DNA from: JANPPS01 sp965246925
GTDB taxonomy: Bacteria; Pseudomonadota; Alphaproteobacteria; Acetobacterales; Acetobacteraceae
Direction: 5' to 3'
DNA: 64,000 bases
Assembly: GCA_965246925.1 (NCBI GenBank)
Contig: OZ251994.1
Span: 1,116,001 to 1,180,000 of the forward strand
Part shown: piece after piece, positions 18,966-26,575 of the stretch
Position numbering within the stretch: the stretch's first letter is position 1
Layout: each line of letters starts with the position of its first letter
Notes under the pieces: model-generated
The model's input: only the letters and a program-made list of their open reading frames with translations
Databases searched by the model: none
Told to the model about the DNA's origin: nothing
Translations under genes and position numbers: made by a program

Positions 18966-19118
18966 ATGATCAAACAATTGGTTTTCGTGGCGGTGCTCCT
19001 CGCGGCGGTGGCGCCGATGCTGGCCGCCTGCAACACGACCGCAGGCGTTGGCAAGGATGTGAGCGCCACCGGGCAAGCGGTGACGCGCGGCGCCAATGAT
19101 GTGAAGTCAGGCCTATAA
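18966..19118 (+). CDS. entericidin A/B family lipoprotein
   Basis: A 50-residue lipoprotein: KQLVFVAVLLAAVAPMLAAC is a lipoprotein signal ending in LAAC, and the mature part CNTTAGVGKDVSATGQAVTRGANDV is the entericidin pattern. In E. coli, entericidins A and B are small membrane lipoproteins linked to stationary-phase lysis. A partner gene is absent here. The ATG at 18966 has the site AAAGGAG seven bases ahead; the GTG three bases earlier is an alternative. It has its own stress-type promoter candidate. Confidence 0.9.
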   Translation: MIKQLVFVAVLLAAVAPMLAACNTTAGVGKDVSATGQAVTRGANDVKSGL

Positions 19119-19186
19119 CGGCGCTCCGGCGCTTTGACCGGCGCCGGACACGCTCTACTGTCCCTTGAAAAACCGGGGGGACGAGC

Positions 19187-20326
19187 ATGGATTTCGACCT
19201 GAGCGACGAGCAACGGCTGTTGCAGGACAGCGTGAACCGCATGATCGCGGACCGCTATGGCTTCGAAGCGCGCCGGGGCTACCGGGCGGCGGCGGAGGGT
19301 TGGAGCCGGGATGTGTGGGCGCAATTCGCCGAACTAGGACTGCTCGGCCTGCCGTTCAGCGAGGAAGATGGCGGTTTCGGCGGCGGCGCGGTCGAGACGG
19401 CTTTGGTGATGGAGGCGTTCGGGCGGGCGCTGGTCGTGGAGCCCTACATCGGCACCGTCATCACTTGCGGGGCGCTGTTGCGGCATGCGGCGAGCGCCGG
19501 GCAGCGCGCCCGCTGGGTGCCCGGCATTGCCGAGGGCTCGGTCGTGTTGGCCTACGCGCAGGCCGAGCGGCAATCGCGCTATAGCCTGAATGACATCACG
19601 ACCAGGGCGGTGGCCGAGGGTCCGCTCTGGCGGTTGACCGGCGAGAAGACCCTCGTCTTGCATGGTGATAGCGCCAACGCGCTGCTGGTCACCGCACGCA
19701 GCGCGGGCGAGCACCGGGAGCGGCACGGCATCGGCCTGTTCTGGGTCGATTCGAGCGCCCCCGGCGTGACCCGCCGGGGCTACGCCACCCAGGACGGCCT
19801 GCGCGCCGCCGAGATCAGCCTCGATAACGCATTGGGCGAACCCGTGGGTGACCCGGCGGAGGCACTGCCGGTTCTGGAACGGGTGAACGACGAGCTGCTG
19901 GCCGCAGGCTGTGCGGAGGCGGTCGGCATCATGCAGGCCATGCATGACATGACGGTCGACTACCTGAAGACGCGCAAGCAATTCGGGCGCCCGATCGGCG
20001 ACAATCAGGCGCTGCAGCATCGGGCGGTGGATATGTATGTGTCGCTGGAGCAGGCGCGCAGCATGGCGCATTACGCGACGATGATGTCCGTAGAGGCCGA
20101 TCCGGTCGAGCGCGCCCGCGCCATGCATGCCGCCCGCGTGCAGATCGGGCGCAGCGGACGGCATATCGGGCAGGAGGCGATCCAGCTGCATGGCGGCATC
20201 GGCGTCACGATGGAGTACGCCGTCGGCCATCATTTCAAGCGTATGACGGTGCTGGAACGAAGCCAGGGCGACACCGACACGCATCTTGCTGCGCTGGCCC
20301 GGCTGGGAGGCCTGATCGCGGCTTGA
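19187..20326 (+). CDS. acyl-CoA dehydrogenase family protein (PimD-like)
   Basis: The 379-residue FAD enzyme has the acyl-CoA dehydrogenase fold: an N-terminal helical domain (DFDLSDEQRLLQDSVNRMIADRYGF), a central beta domain and the C-terminal helical domain with the signature TRKQFGRPIGDNQALQHRAVDMYV and AIQLHGGIGVTMEY. The glycine-rich end of the last motif (QLHGGIG) contacts FAD. Similarity is greatest to the small subunit of pimeloyl-CoA dehydrogenase, but no large-subunit gene is adjacent, so substrate is open. The gene has no neighbour on its strand within 60 bases and converges with dnaJ. Confidence 0.88.
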   Translation: MDFDLSDEQRLLQDSVNRMIADRYGFEARRGYRAAAEGWSRDVWAQFAELGLLGLPFSEEDGGFGGGAVETALVMEAFGRALVVEPYIGTVITCGALLRHAASAGQRARWVPGIAEGSVVLAYAQAERQSRYSLNDITTRAVAEGPLWRLTGEKTLVLHGDSANALLVTARSAGEHRERHGIGLFWVDSSAPGVTRRGYATQDGLRAAEISLDNALGEPVGDPAEALPVLERVNDELLAAGCAEAVGIMQAMHDMTVDYLKTRKQFGRPIGDNQALQHRAVDMYVSLEQARSMAHYATMMSVEADPVERARAMHAARVQIGRSGRHIGQEAIQLHGGIGVTMEYAVGHHFKRMTVLERSQGDTDTHLAALARLGGLIAA

Positions 20327-20347
20327 AGTATCCCGAAGACGTCAGCC

Positions 20348-21472
20348 TTACCCTTTGAGGCCTTCGAAGAAGGCGGAGACCTTAGCAAAGAAGCCTTCGC
20401 TGTCGGGGTGGCCCTTGGTGTGCCCCTTCGCCTCGTCCTCGAACTCCTCCATCAGCTCCCGCTGCCGCTTTGTCAGTTGCTGCGGCGTTTCGACCGCGAC
20501 CTGGATCAGCATGTCGCCCCGTGCGGCGCTGCGCAGGATGCTGAAGCCCTTCCCGCGGAGGCGGAATTGCTCGCCGGTCTGCGTCCCGGCGGGGATCTTC
20601 ACCTTGGCCCGGCTGCCGTCGATCACCGGAACCTCCACCTCGTCGCCCAGTGCGGCCTGGGTCATGCGGACCGGGACGCGGCAGTACAAATTGGCACCGT
20701 CCCGCTGAAAGATCTCATGCGGCTGGATGCCGATCGAGACGTAGAGGTCGCCGGGTGGGGCGCCGGGTGCACCGGCCTCCCCTTCGCCGGACAGACGGAT
20801 GCGGGTGCCGTCCTCGACTCCCGCGGGGATCGTGACCTGAAGCGTGCGTTCCCGCTGCACCGTTCCGGCGCCGTTGCAAATCTTGCAAGGGTTCTTGATC
20901 ACACGGCCCGCGCCGCCGCAGGTGGGGCAGGTGCGCTCGATCAAGAAGAAGCCCTGCTGCGCCTGCACCTTACCGGCGCCGCGGCAAGTGGCGCAGGTCT
21001 GCGCATCGGTCTTCCCTTCGGAGCCGGTGCCGTTGCAGTGATCGCACTTGATCCGGCTGGGCACCCGGAGCGGGACCTTGGTGCCGATGAACGCTTGGCT
21101 AAGATCGATCTCGACTTGGGTGCGCAGGTCCGCGCCGGCCCGGCTGCGCTGGCGTCCACGCCCGGCCATGTCGCCGAACATCTGGTCGAAGATGTCACCC
21201 AGGCCACCCTCGAACCCGAACCCCCCGGCCTGGCCGCCACCGCCCTGCTCGAACGCGGCATGGCCGAACCGGTCATAGGCGCCCCGCTTCTGATCGTCCT
21301 TCAGGACGTCATAGGCCTCGTTCAGCTCCTTGAACTTGGCCTCGGCCGTCTTGTCGTTCGGGTTGCGGTCAGGGTGATGCTGCATCGCGAGCTTGCGGTA
21401 GGCCTTCTTCAGGTCCTCCGCGCTCGCGTCCCGCGCCACGCCCAGGGTCGCGTAATAATCCGCTTTTGCCAC
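20348..21472 (-). CDS. dnaJ: chaperone DnaJ (Hsp40)
   Basis: This 374-residue co-chaperone stimulates DnaK ATPase and brings it substrates. The J-domain (residues 1-70) has the HPD motif in MQHHPDRNPND. A Gly/Phe-rich linker follows (EQGGGGQAGGFGFEGG). The zinc-binding domain has four CxxCxGxG repeats (CDHCNGTG, CATCRGAG, CPTCGGAG, CKICNGAG), then the C-terminal substrate domains. Length is normal. It lies 64 bases after dnaK on the same strand, with a strong hairpin in the gap. Confidence 0.97.
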   Translation of the reverse strand: MAKADYYATLGVARDASAEDLKKAYRKLAMQHHPDRNPNDKTAEAKFKELNEAYDVLKDDQKRGAYDRFGHAAFEQGGGGQAGGFGFEGGLGDIFDQMFGDMAGRGRQRSRAGADLRTQVEIDLSQAFIGTKVPLRVPSRIKCDHCNGTGSEGKTDAQTCATCRGAGKVQAQQGFFLIERTCPTCGGAGRVIKNPCKICNGAGTVQRERTLQVTIPAGVEDGTRIRLSGEGEAGAPGAPPGDLYVSIGIQPHEIFQRDGANLYCRVPVRMTQAALGDEVEVPVIDGSRAKVKIPAGTQTGEQFRLRGKGFSILRSAARGDMLIQVAVETPQQLTKRQRELMEEFEDEAKGHTKGHPDSEGFFAKVSAFFEGLKG

Positions 21473-21496
21473 TTATTCCTCGCCGTACAGCGAAAC

Positions 21497-21522
21497 GGCG
21501 CCCGCCTTTGCGGGCGGGCGCC
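21497..21522 (-). terminator. GC-rich hairpin between dnaK and dnaJ
   Basis: The arms GGCGCCCGCC and GGCGGGCGCC pair perfectly over ten bases with a six-base loop. It follows the dnaK stop and has only a short T run after it on the minus strand, so it could attenuate or partly stop transcription and lower DnaJ relative to DnaK, or stabilise the processed dnaK transcript. Confidence 0.6.
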
Positions 21523-21536
21523 TGTTCCGAAAGCCC

Positions 21537-23450
21537 CTAGGAGGCCTTCTTGTGCTTCTCGTCCACTTCCTCGAACTCGGCGTCCACCACGTTGTCGTGT
21601 GGCTTGCCGGGCTCGGGCTGTGACGCGGCGGCGTCGGCCTGCGCCTTGTACATCGCCTCACCGATCTTCATCGCGACCTGGGTCAGCTTCTCGCCCGCGG
21701 TCTTGATGGCCTCGGCGTCGGTGCCCTCCAGCGCCGACTTGGCGCCGGCGATGGCGGCCTCGGCTTCGGTCTTGGCATCGGCCGGCACCTTGTCCGCGTC
21801 GTCCTTCAGCGTCTTCTCGACCTGATGGATCATCGCCTCCGTGCTGTTCCGCGCCTCCACCTCGGCCCGGCGCCGCTTATCCGCCTCGGCGTTGGCCTCG
21901 GCCTCCTTCACCATCTTCTGGATGTCGGCATCGCTCAGCCCGCCGCTGGCCTGGATGCGGATCTGCTGCTCCTTGCCGGTCGCCTTGTCCTTGGCCTGCA
22001 CGCTCACGATGCCGTTCGCGTCGATGTCGAACGTGACCTCGATCTGCGGCACGCCGCGCGGGGCCGAGGGGATGCCGGTCAGGTCGAAGTTGCCCAGCAG
22101 CTTGTTGTCGGCCGCCATCTCCCGCTCGCCTTGCATCACCTTGATCGTCACCGCCTGCTGATTGTCATCGGCGGTGCTGAACACCTGGCTCTTCTTGGTC
22201 GGGATCGTGGTGTTGCGGTCGATCAACCGGGTGAACACGCCGCCCAGCGTCTCGATGCCCAGGGACAACGGCGTCACGTCCAGCAGCAGCACGTCCTTCA
22301 CGTCACCCTTCAGCACCGCGCCCTGGACCGCGGCACCGATCGCCACGACCTCGTCCGGGTTCACGTTGCGGGCGGGTTCCCGTCCAAAGAACTGCTTCAC
22401 CGTCTCGATCACCTTGGGCATGCGCGTCATGCCGCCCACCAGGATCACCTCCTGGATCTCCCCGGCGGTGACGCCCGCATCCTTCAGCGCGGCGCGGCAC
22501 GGCGCGAGCGTCCGCTCGATCAGGTCGTCCACCAGGCTTTCCAGCTTCGCGCGGCTCAGCTTCATCACCAGGTGCTTCGGGCCGCTCGCATCCGCCGTGA
22601 TGAACGGCAGGTTGATCTCGGTCTCCTTGCTGGACGACAGCTCGATCTTCGCCTTCTCGGCCGCTTCCTTCAGCCGCTGCAAAGCGAGCTTATCCTTGCG
22701 GAGATCGATCCCTTGCTCCCGCTTGAATTCGTCCGCGAGGTAGCCAATCACCCGGTTGTCGAAATCCTCGCCACCCAGGAACGTGTCGCCATTGGTGGAC
22801 TTCACCTCGAACACGCCGTCCCCGATCTCCAGCACGGACACGTCGAACGTGCCGCCGCCGAGGTCATAGACCGCGATCGTGCCACCCTGCTTCTTGTCCA
22901 TTCCATAGGCGAGCGCCGCCGCCGTCGGCTCGTTGATGATGCGAAGCACCTCGAGCCCGGCGATCTTACCCGCGTCCTTGGTCGCCTGGCGCTGGGCGTC
23001 GTTGAAATAGGCCGGGACAGTGATGACCGCCTGCGTCACCTTCTCGCCCAGATAGGCCTCGGCCGTCTCCTTCATCTTGCCCAAGATGAACGCGCTGACC
23101 TGGCTCGGCGAATACTTGTCGCCCCGCGCCTCGACCCAAGCGTCCCCGTTATCGCCCTTGACGATCGTATAGGGCACCATGCCCTTGTCCTTCTCCACCA
23201 ACGGATCCTCATACCGGCGCCCGATCAGGCGCTTCACGGCATAGAGCGTGTTGGTCGGGTTGGTCACGGCCTGGCGCTTGGCGCTCTGGCCCACCAGACG
23301 CTCACCCCCGTCGCTGAAGGCGACCATGCTGGGCGTGGTGCGCGCACCCTCCGCATTCTCCACCACGCGCACGTCGGCGCTGGTCGAGCCTTCCATGATC
23401 GCGATGCACGAATTGGTCGTGCCGAGGTCGATACCGATGACCTTGCTCAT
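21537..23450 (-). CDS. dnaK: chaperone DnaK (Hsp70)
   Basis: This is a 637-residue Hsp70 with ATPase and substrate-binding domains. MSKVIGIDLGTTNSC is the phosphate-1 loop, IAVYDLGGGTFDVSVLEI phosphate-2, VILVGGMTRMPKV the adenosine site. The linker VLLLDVTPLSLGIET precedes the beta-sandwich substrate domain and the C-terminal helical lid. The tail (NVVDAEFEEVDE) has the EEVD-like acidic end typical of bacterial DnaK. The start codon has AGGAG nearby, and a promoter candidate lies 70 bases upstream. DnaJ and GrpE are its neighbours. Confidence 0.98.
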   Translation of the reverse strand: MSKVIGIDLGTTNSCIAIMEGSTSADVRVVENAEGARTTPSMVAFSDGGERLVGQSAKRQAVTNPTNTLYAVKRLIGRRYEDPLVEKDKGMVPYTIVKGDNGDAWVEARGDKYSPSQVSAFILGKMKETAEAYLGEKVTQAVITVPAYFNDAQRQATKDAGKIAGLEVLRIINEPTAAALAYGMDKKQGGTIAVYDLGGGTFDVSVLEIGDGVFEVKSTNGDTFLGGEDFDNRVIGYLADEFKREQGIDLRKDKLALQRLKEAAEKAKIELSSSKETEINLPFITADASGPKHLVMKLSRAKLESLVDDLIERTLAPCRAALKDAGVTAGEIQEVILVGGMTRMPKVIETVKQFFGREPARNVNPDEVVAIGAAVQGAVLKGDVKDVLLLDVTPLSLGIETLGGVFTRLIDRNTTIPTKKSQVFSTADDNQQAVTIKVMQGEREMAADNKLLGNFDLTGIPSAPRGVPQIEVTFDIDANGIVSVQAKDKATGKEQQIRIQASGGLSDADIQKMVKEAEANAEADKRRRAEVEARNSTEAMIHQVEKTLKDDADKVPADAKTEAEAAIAGAKSALEGTDAEAIKTAGEKLTQVAMKIGEAMYKAQADAAASQPEPGKPHDNVVDAEFEEVDEKHKKAS

Positions 23451-23516
23451 TGCAGTCTCCTGGTTAGCGGCCCGCCCTGGCCCGAAGCACCGGGGTGGGT
23501 CCTATGAACTTGCCGT

Positions 23517-23545
23517 TATGTATTGAGGCGGGGGCGGGGGGACAA
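23517..23545 (-). promoter_or_regulatory. candidate dnaK promoter
   Basis: On the minus strand TTGTCC (23545-23540), 17 bases and TACATA (23522-23517) have sigma70-like spacing. The extended CTTGTC also resembles the CTTG start of heat-shock (sigma32) -35 boxes. It ends about 66 bases ahead of the dnaK start codon. Confidence 0.35.
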
Positions 23546-23603
23546 GATGGCGGGGCCGTTACCTCGCCGATTTTGTGCGTATCGTTCCCGGCCCCTGCCG
23601 GGC

Positions 23604-24143
23604 TTACGCCTTCGCCACCACGACCATCGCCGGTTTCAGCAGACGCCCATTGAGCGTCCAGGCCTGCGTCCAGGCCTGCATCACCGTGCCCGGCGCATGC
23701 TCGGCCGATTCCTGCTCCGCCATGGCCTGGTGCAGGTTGGCGTCGAACGGCGTGCCGGTCGGGTCCGTGCGCTTGATGCCGTTACGCTCGAGGATGCCGA
23801 CGAAGTTGCGCTCTACGCCCTCGATCCCGTCCCGCAGCTTGGTCACGATCTCCGGCTCGCCCTCCGTCACCGGCGGAAGCGACGATAGGCCGCGGCGGAG
23901 GTTCTCGGCCGCCTCCACCACGTCGGTCGCGAACTTCTGCACCGCATATTGCCGCGTGTCGTCCACGTCCCGCTTGGCCCGGGCCCGGACGTTGGCCATC
24001 TCGGCCTCGGCGCGCAGCCAGCGGTCCCGCATGTCGTCCCGCTCGGCAGTCAGCTGCGCGATCTGCGCCTCCGGCTCCAGCACGGGCGTCTCGGTCGTTT
24101 GTTCGGTGCCCTCGGAGGGCAAGGGATCATGTTCGCTTTGCAT
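23604..24143 (-). CDS. grpE: nucleotide exchange factor GrpE
   Basis: The 179-residue protein releases ADP from DnaK. A long N-terminal helix (QIAQLTAERDDMRDRWLRAEAEMANVRARAKRDVDD) would form the dimeric coiled coil, followed by FATDVVEAAENLRRGL and the C-terminal beta domain with DANLHQAMAEQESAEHAPGTV. The ATG at 24143 is preferred over the upstream in-frame ATG at 24200, as that one lies in a repeat and adds an untypical cysteine-rich leader. It is upstream of dnaK on the same strand, 153 bases away. Confidence 0.95.
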   Translation of the reverse strand: MQSEHDPLPSEGTEQTTETPVLEPEAQIAQLTAERDDMRDRWLRAEAEMANVRARAKRDVDDTRQYAVQKFATDVVEAAENLRRGLSSLPPVTEGEPEIVTKLRDGIEGVERNFVGILERNGIKRTDPTGTPFDANLHQAMAEQESAEHAPGTVMQAWTQAWTLNGRLLKPAMVVVAKA

Positions 24144-24174
24144 GGCGTGCAGGTAGGGCAGACGACGCCCCAGA

Positions 24175-24210
24175 ACAAGGCAGAGCACAAGGCAGAGCAC
24201 AAGTCAGAGC
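24175..24210. repeat. 12-base tandem repeat, three copies
   Basis: Three copies of ACAAGGCAGAGC (the third with a G to T change) run head to tail between the grpE start and the end of hemW; the third overlaps the last codons and stop of hemW. Confidence 0.9.
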
Positions 24211-25352
24211 ACCATGGCGTGTAACAACCCATCCAGCCGGAGCCGCCCTTCCAAAGTTGCGGTGAGGCGCCCGCCCCCGCGCGTGAGGTACTCCGCCTCG
24301 ATCGCCTGGGCCAGGACATCCAGCTCCAACGCGTCGTCCAGCGCCACCCCCGTGCGGGCCGCGAAAACCTCCTCATCGATCCCCTCGGCCAGGCGGAGGC
24401 CCATCAGCAGCATCTCCCGCGCCCGGTCGGGGGCCGCGATCCGCTCCTCGGCCGTGCTGCCGTGGCCCATGGCCTCCACCCGGCCGGCCCACGGCTCCGG
24501 CGCCCGATGCCGGCGGGTGGCGATAATGTCGCCACCAATCGTGACCCGGCCATGCGCGCCCGGCCCGATGCCGGCGTAGTCGCGGTAACGCCAGTACGCG
24601 AGGTTGTGCCGGCTCTCACCGCCGGGCCGGGCGAAATTGGAAACCTCGTACGCCCCCAACCCATGCCCGGCACAGGCGTCCAGCGTCTCATGATAGAGTG
24701 CGGCGGCCAGGTCCGCGTCTGGCAACACGATCTCGCCCCGGCGGTGCAGCGCCTCATAGGCGGTGCCGGGCTCGATGGTGAGTTGATAGAGCGACAGATG
24801 GTCCGCGCACAGCGCCAGCGCCTGGTCAAGCTCCGCCCGCCACGCCCGGACGGTTTGGCCAGGGCGGGCGTAGATGAGGTCGAACGAGGCGCGGGGGAAT
24901 ACGGCGCGGGCGAGTTCCAGCGCCGCCACTGCCTCCGCCGCGTCATGCTGGCGCCCCAACAGGCGTAACGCCTCGGCGTCCAAACTTTGAATGCCGATCG
25001 AGATCCGGTTGACGCCAGCGCCGCGAAAGGCGCGAAGCTTGCCCGCCTCGATACTGGTGGGGTTGGCCTCCAGGGTAATCTCAAGGCCGGTTACGGGTTC
25101 GAAAAGGGTCGTTGCGTCCGCGATCAGCGCAGCCACGGTCTCCGGTGCCATGAGGCTTGGGGTCCCGCCGCCGAAGAAGATGCTGGCGAGTGACCGCCGC
25201 CCGAGCCGAGCCGCCTCCCAGGCCAGCTCGGCCCGCAGGGCAGCAGTGAACCGCGCCTGATCGATCCGGTTTCTGACGTGTGAGTTGAAATCACAGTAAG
25301 GGCATTTCGCCAGGCAGAACGGCCAGTGGATATAAAGGGCGAGCGAGTCCAT
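24204..25352 (-). CDS. hemW: HemW, radical SAM haem chaperone/coproporphyrinogen III oxidase-like
   Basis: The 382-residue radical SAM protein has the cluster motif CLAKCPYCDFNSH (CxxxCxxC with HemW-type YCDFNSH), FFGGGTPSLM, the SAM-binding LEANPTSIE and the HemN-like C-terminal domain (ADHLSLYQLTIEPGTAYEAL). HemW is a haem-binding chaperone that delivers haem to respiratory enzymes and is often misnamed coproporphyrinogen oxidase. It lacks the N-terminal extension of HemN. The DnaJ/DnaK/GrpE/HemW order is common in proteobacteria. Its 3' end is duplicated into the 12-base repeat. Confidence 0.95.
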   Translation of the reverse strand: MDSLALYIHWPFCLAKCPYCDFNSHVRNRIDQARFTAALRAELAWEAARLGRRSLASIFFGGGTPSLMAPETVAALIADATTLFEPVTGLEITLEANPTSIEAGKLRAFRGAGVNRISIGIQSLDAEALRLLGRQHDAAEAVAALELARAVFPRASFDLIYARPGQTVRAWRAELDQALALCADHLSLYQLTIEPGTAYEALHRRGEIVLPDADLAAALYHETLDACAGHGLGAYEVSNFARPGGESRHNLAYWRYRDYAGIGPGAHGRVTIGGDIIATRRHRAPEPWAGRVEAMGHGSTAEERIAAPDRAREMLLMGLRLAEGIDEEVFAARTGVALDDALELDVLAQAIEAEYLTRGGGRLTATLEGRLRLDGLLHAMVL

Positions 25353-25546
25353 ACCGTCTCATATAGGACGGTGGCGACCATTAGCCTCGCTTCGATGGGA
25401 ACGTCGATGCAGCGCTGCGCCCATCGATCGCATGGAACGCACAAGGACGGCATAAATTATAAAAATTGTCTTAATTTGAATATGGGCAGGCGGCGCGATC
25501 GATGGTATGGGTGTGCAGTAACCAACATTCGAAAGGCTCGATCATT

Positions 25547-25834
25547 ATGACGACTGCAACCATCTCCAAGGCGACCGTAACTGCTACGACCCCCGGCACG
25601 ACGTTCCTCGCCGGCGCCTACGTGACGTCGTCGAGCAGCGCCGCAGCTGCCGGAATCTTCTCTGGCCCGGCCTCCCTGTCCATCTCCCCGGCCGGTTCGT
25701 CGTATTCGGGCAATCTCATCTCCGGCGGGGTCGTGACGGGCCCGGGCTACAGCAGCGCGTCGTTCAGCTTCGGCGTCTCGGTCTCGTCCAATGGCATCTT
25801 CCCGACGTTCGGCGTGTCGCACACGGCGTTCTAA
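25547..25834 (+). CDS. small Ser/Thr/Gly/Ala-rich protein, unknown
   Basis: The 95-residue product has about half of its residues as Ser, Thr, Gly or Ala and no Cys, Trp, Lys beyond residue 8 or any signal peptide. The alternation of small polar and hydrophobic residues (SASFSFGVSVSSNGIF) suggests beta strands. I do not recognise it. The ATG at 25547 is chosen over 25502, which adds an unlike leader; a weak ribosome site GAAAGG lies upstream. A strong hairpin follows the stop closely, which supports real transcription. The upstream DNA is more AT-rich than its neighbours. Confidence 0.5.
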   Translation: MTTATISKATVTATTPGTTFLAGAYVTSSSSAAAAGIFSGPASLSISPAGSSYSGNLISGGVVTGPGYSSASFSFGVSVSSNGIFPTFGVSHTAF

Positions 25835-25851
25835 GTCAATAAACCTAAAGC

Positions 25852-25892
25852 CCTTCGCCTCCGCGTCGCACAACACGACGCGGAGGCGAAGG
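25852..25892 (+). terminator. strong hairpin after the Ser/Thr-rich gene
   Basis: CCTTCGCCTCCGCGTCG and its exact reverse complement pair over 17 bases around the seven-base loop CACAACA. It starts 17 bases after the stop codon. No U-tract follows, so it may act as a Rho-supported terminator or RNA stabiliser. Confidence 0.75.
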
Positions 25893-25984
25893 ACGGCCTC
25901 AGCATGCGTGAACGTCAGAATATCCAGCTCTACATGCGTTGGTCATGCGGCTAGACGACCGGGAACGCCCGCTTCAGGTGGGGG

Positions 25985-26375
25985 ATGGACGCATCCAGCC
26001 TGTATCTGACCACGCCGGCAGGACGGGCGTAATTCCATCTTAATCACCTATCGATCGGCATATTCCTGTTCCTCGGCGTCCGCGCCAAGCCGGCGCTGAT
26101 TTCGTGGACGGTCAATGCCGGCCTACAAGCCTCCTTCCGTGCGCTACCCGGCCTGATCCAGTTCGGTATTATCCTGCTGACCGCCGCCGTCATGGAGTAT
26201 GTGACGCACCGGGCGGTGCATCAGGCGCCGTTCCTGTGGCGCTTCCACGCCTTGCATCACAGCGTGGAGTGGATAGACTAGATGGCTGGCTCCCGCCTGT
26301 ATCTTCTGGAGCCGGTGGTGGCGCGCACGGCGGTCATGCTGCCCGCGTTCATCCTGGGCGCTGGTGACACGCCAT
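25985..26375 (+). pseudogene. sterol desaturase/fatty acid hydroxylase family pseudogene
   Basis: One frame encodes LYLTTPAGRA, then FHLNHLSIGIFLFLGVRA, VMEYVTHRAVHQAPFLWRFHALHHSVEWID and AGSRLYLLEPVVARTAVMLPAFILGAG. The His clusters HRAVH and HALHH are the di-iron ligands of this membrane hydroxylase family. A TAA at 26030 and a TAG at 26279 (where relatives have Trp, TGG) interrupt it, and both ends are missing, including the last His cluster. It is dead. It sits next to an IS66 element, which fits local decay. Confidence 0.75.
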
Positions 26376-26558
26376 TACTGTTTGACGTCGTGGGCAGGGT
26401 TCGCAGATACGCCGTTATCGGGCATGCGACTGAGCGATACATAGCTCCGAGATAGTGAAATTTTTTGTGCTGAGGGCAGGTTTCAAGGCTCTGCAGCAAT
26501 CCGATTTCATGCCTTTCAATACAAAATAAGGATTGTTGGTAGGTGCGGTTTGTCGATG
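26376..26558. other. AT-richer spacer, no gene seen
   Basis: This follows the broken desaturase gene and ends at the left end of the IS66 element. No ORF in it resembles a protein I know. Its last eight bases are one copy of the IS target duplication. Confidence 0.4.
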
Positions 26559-26575
26559 GTAACTGCTCACCCCGG
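26559..26575 (+). repeat. IS66 left inverted repeat
   Basis: Seventeen bases identical to the inverted right end at 28031-28047. The tnpC stop codon lies inside it. Confidence 0.9.

Noticed and set aside
21825..23507. 560-residue plus-strand ORF opposite dnaK
   Set aside because: Shadow of dnaK.
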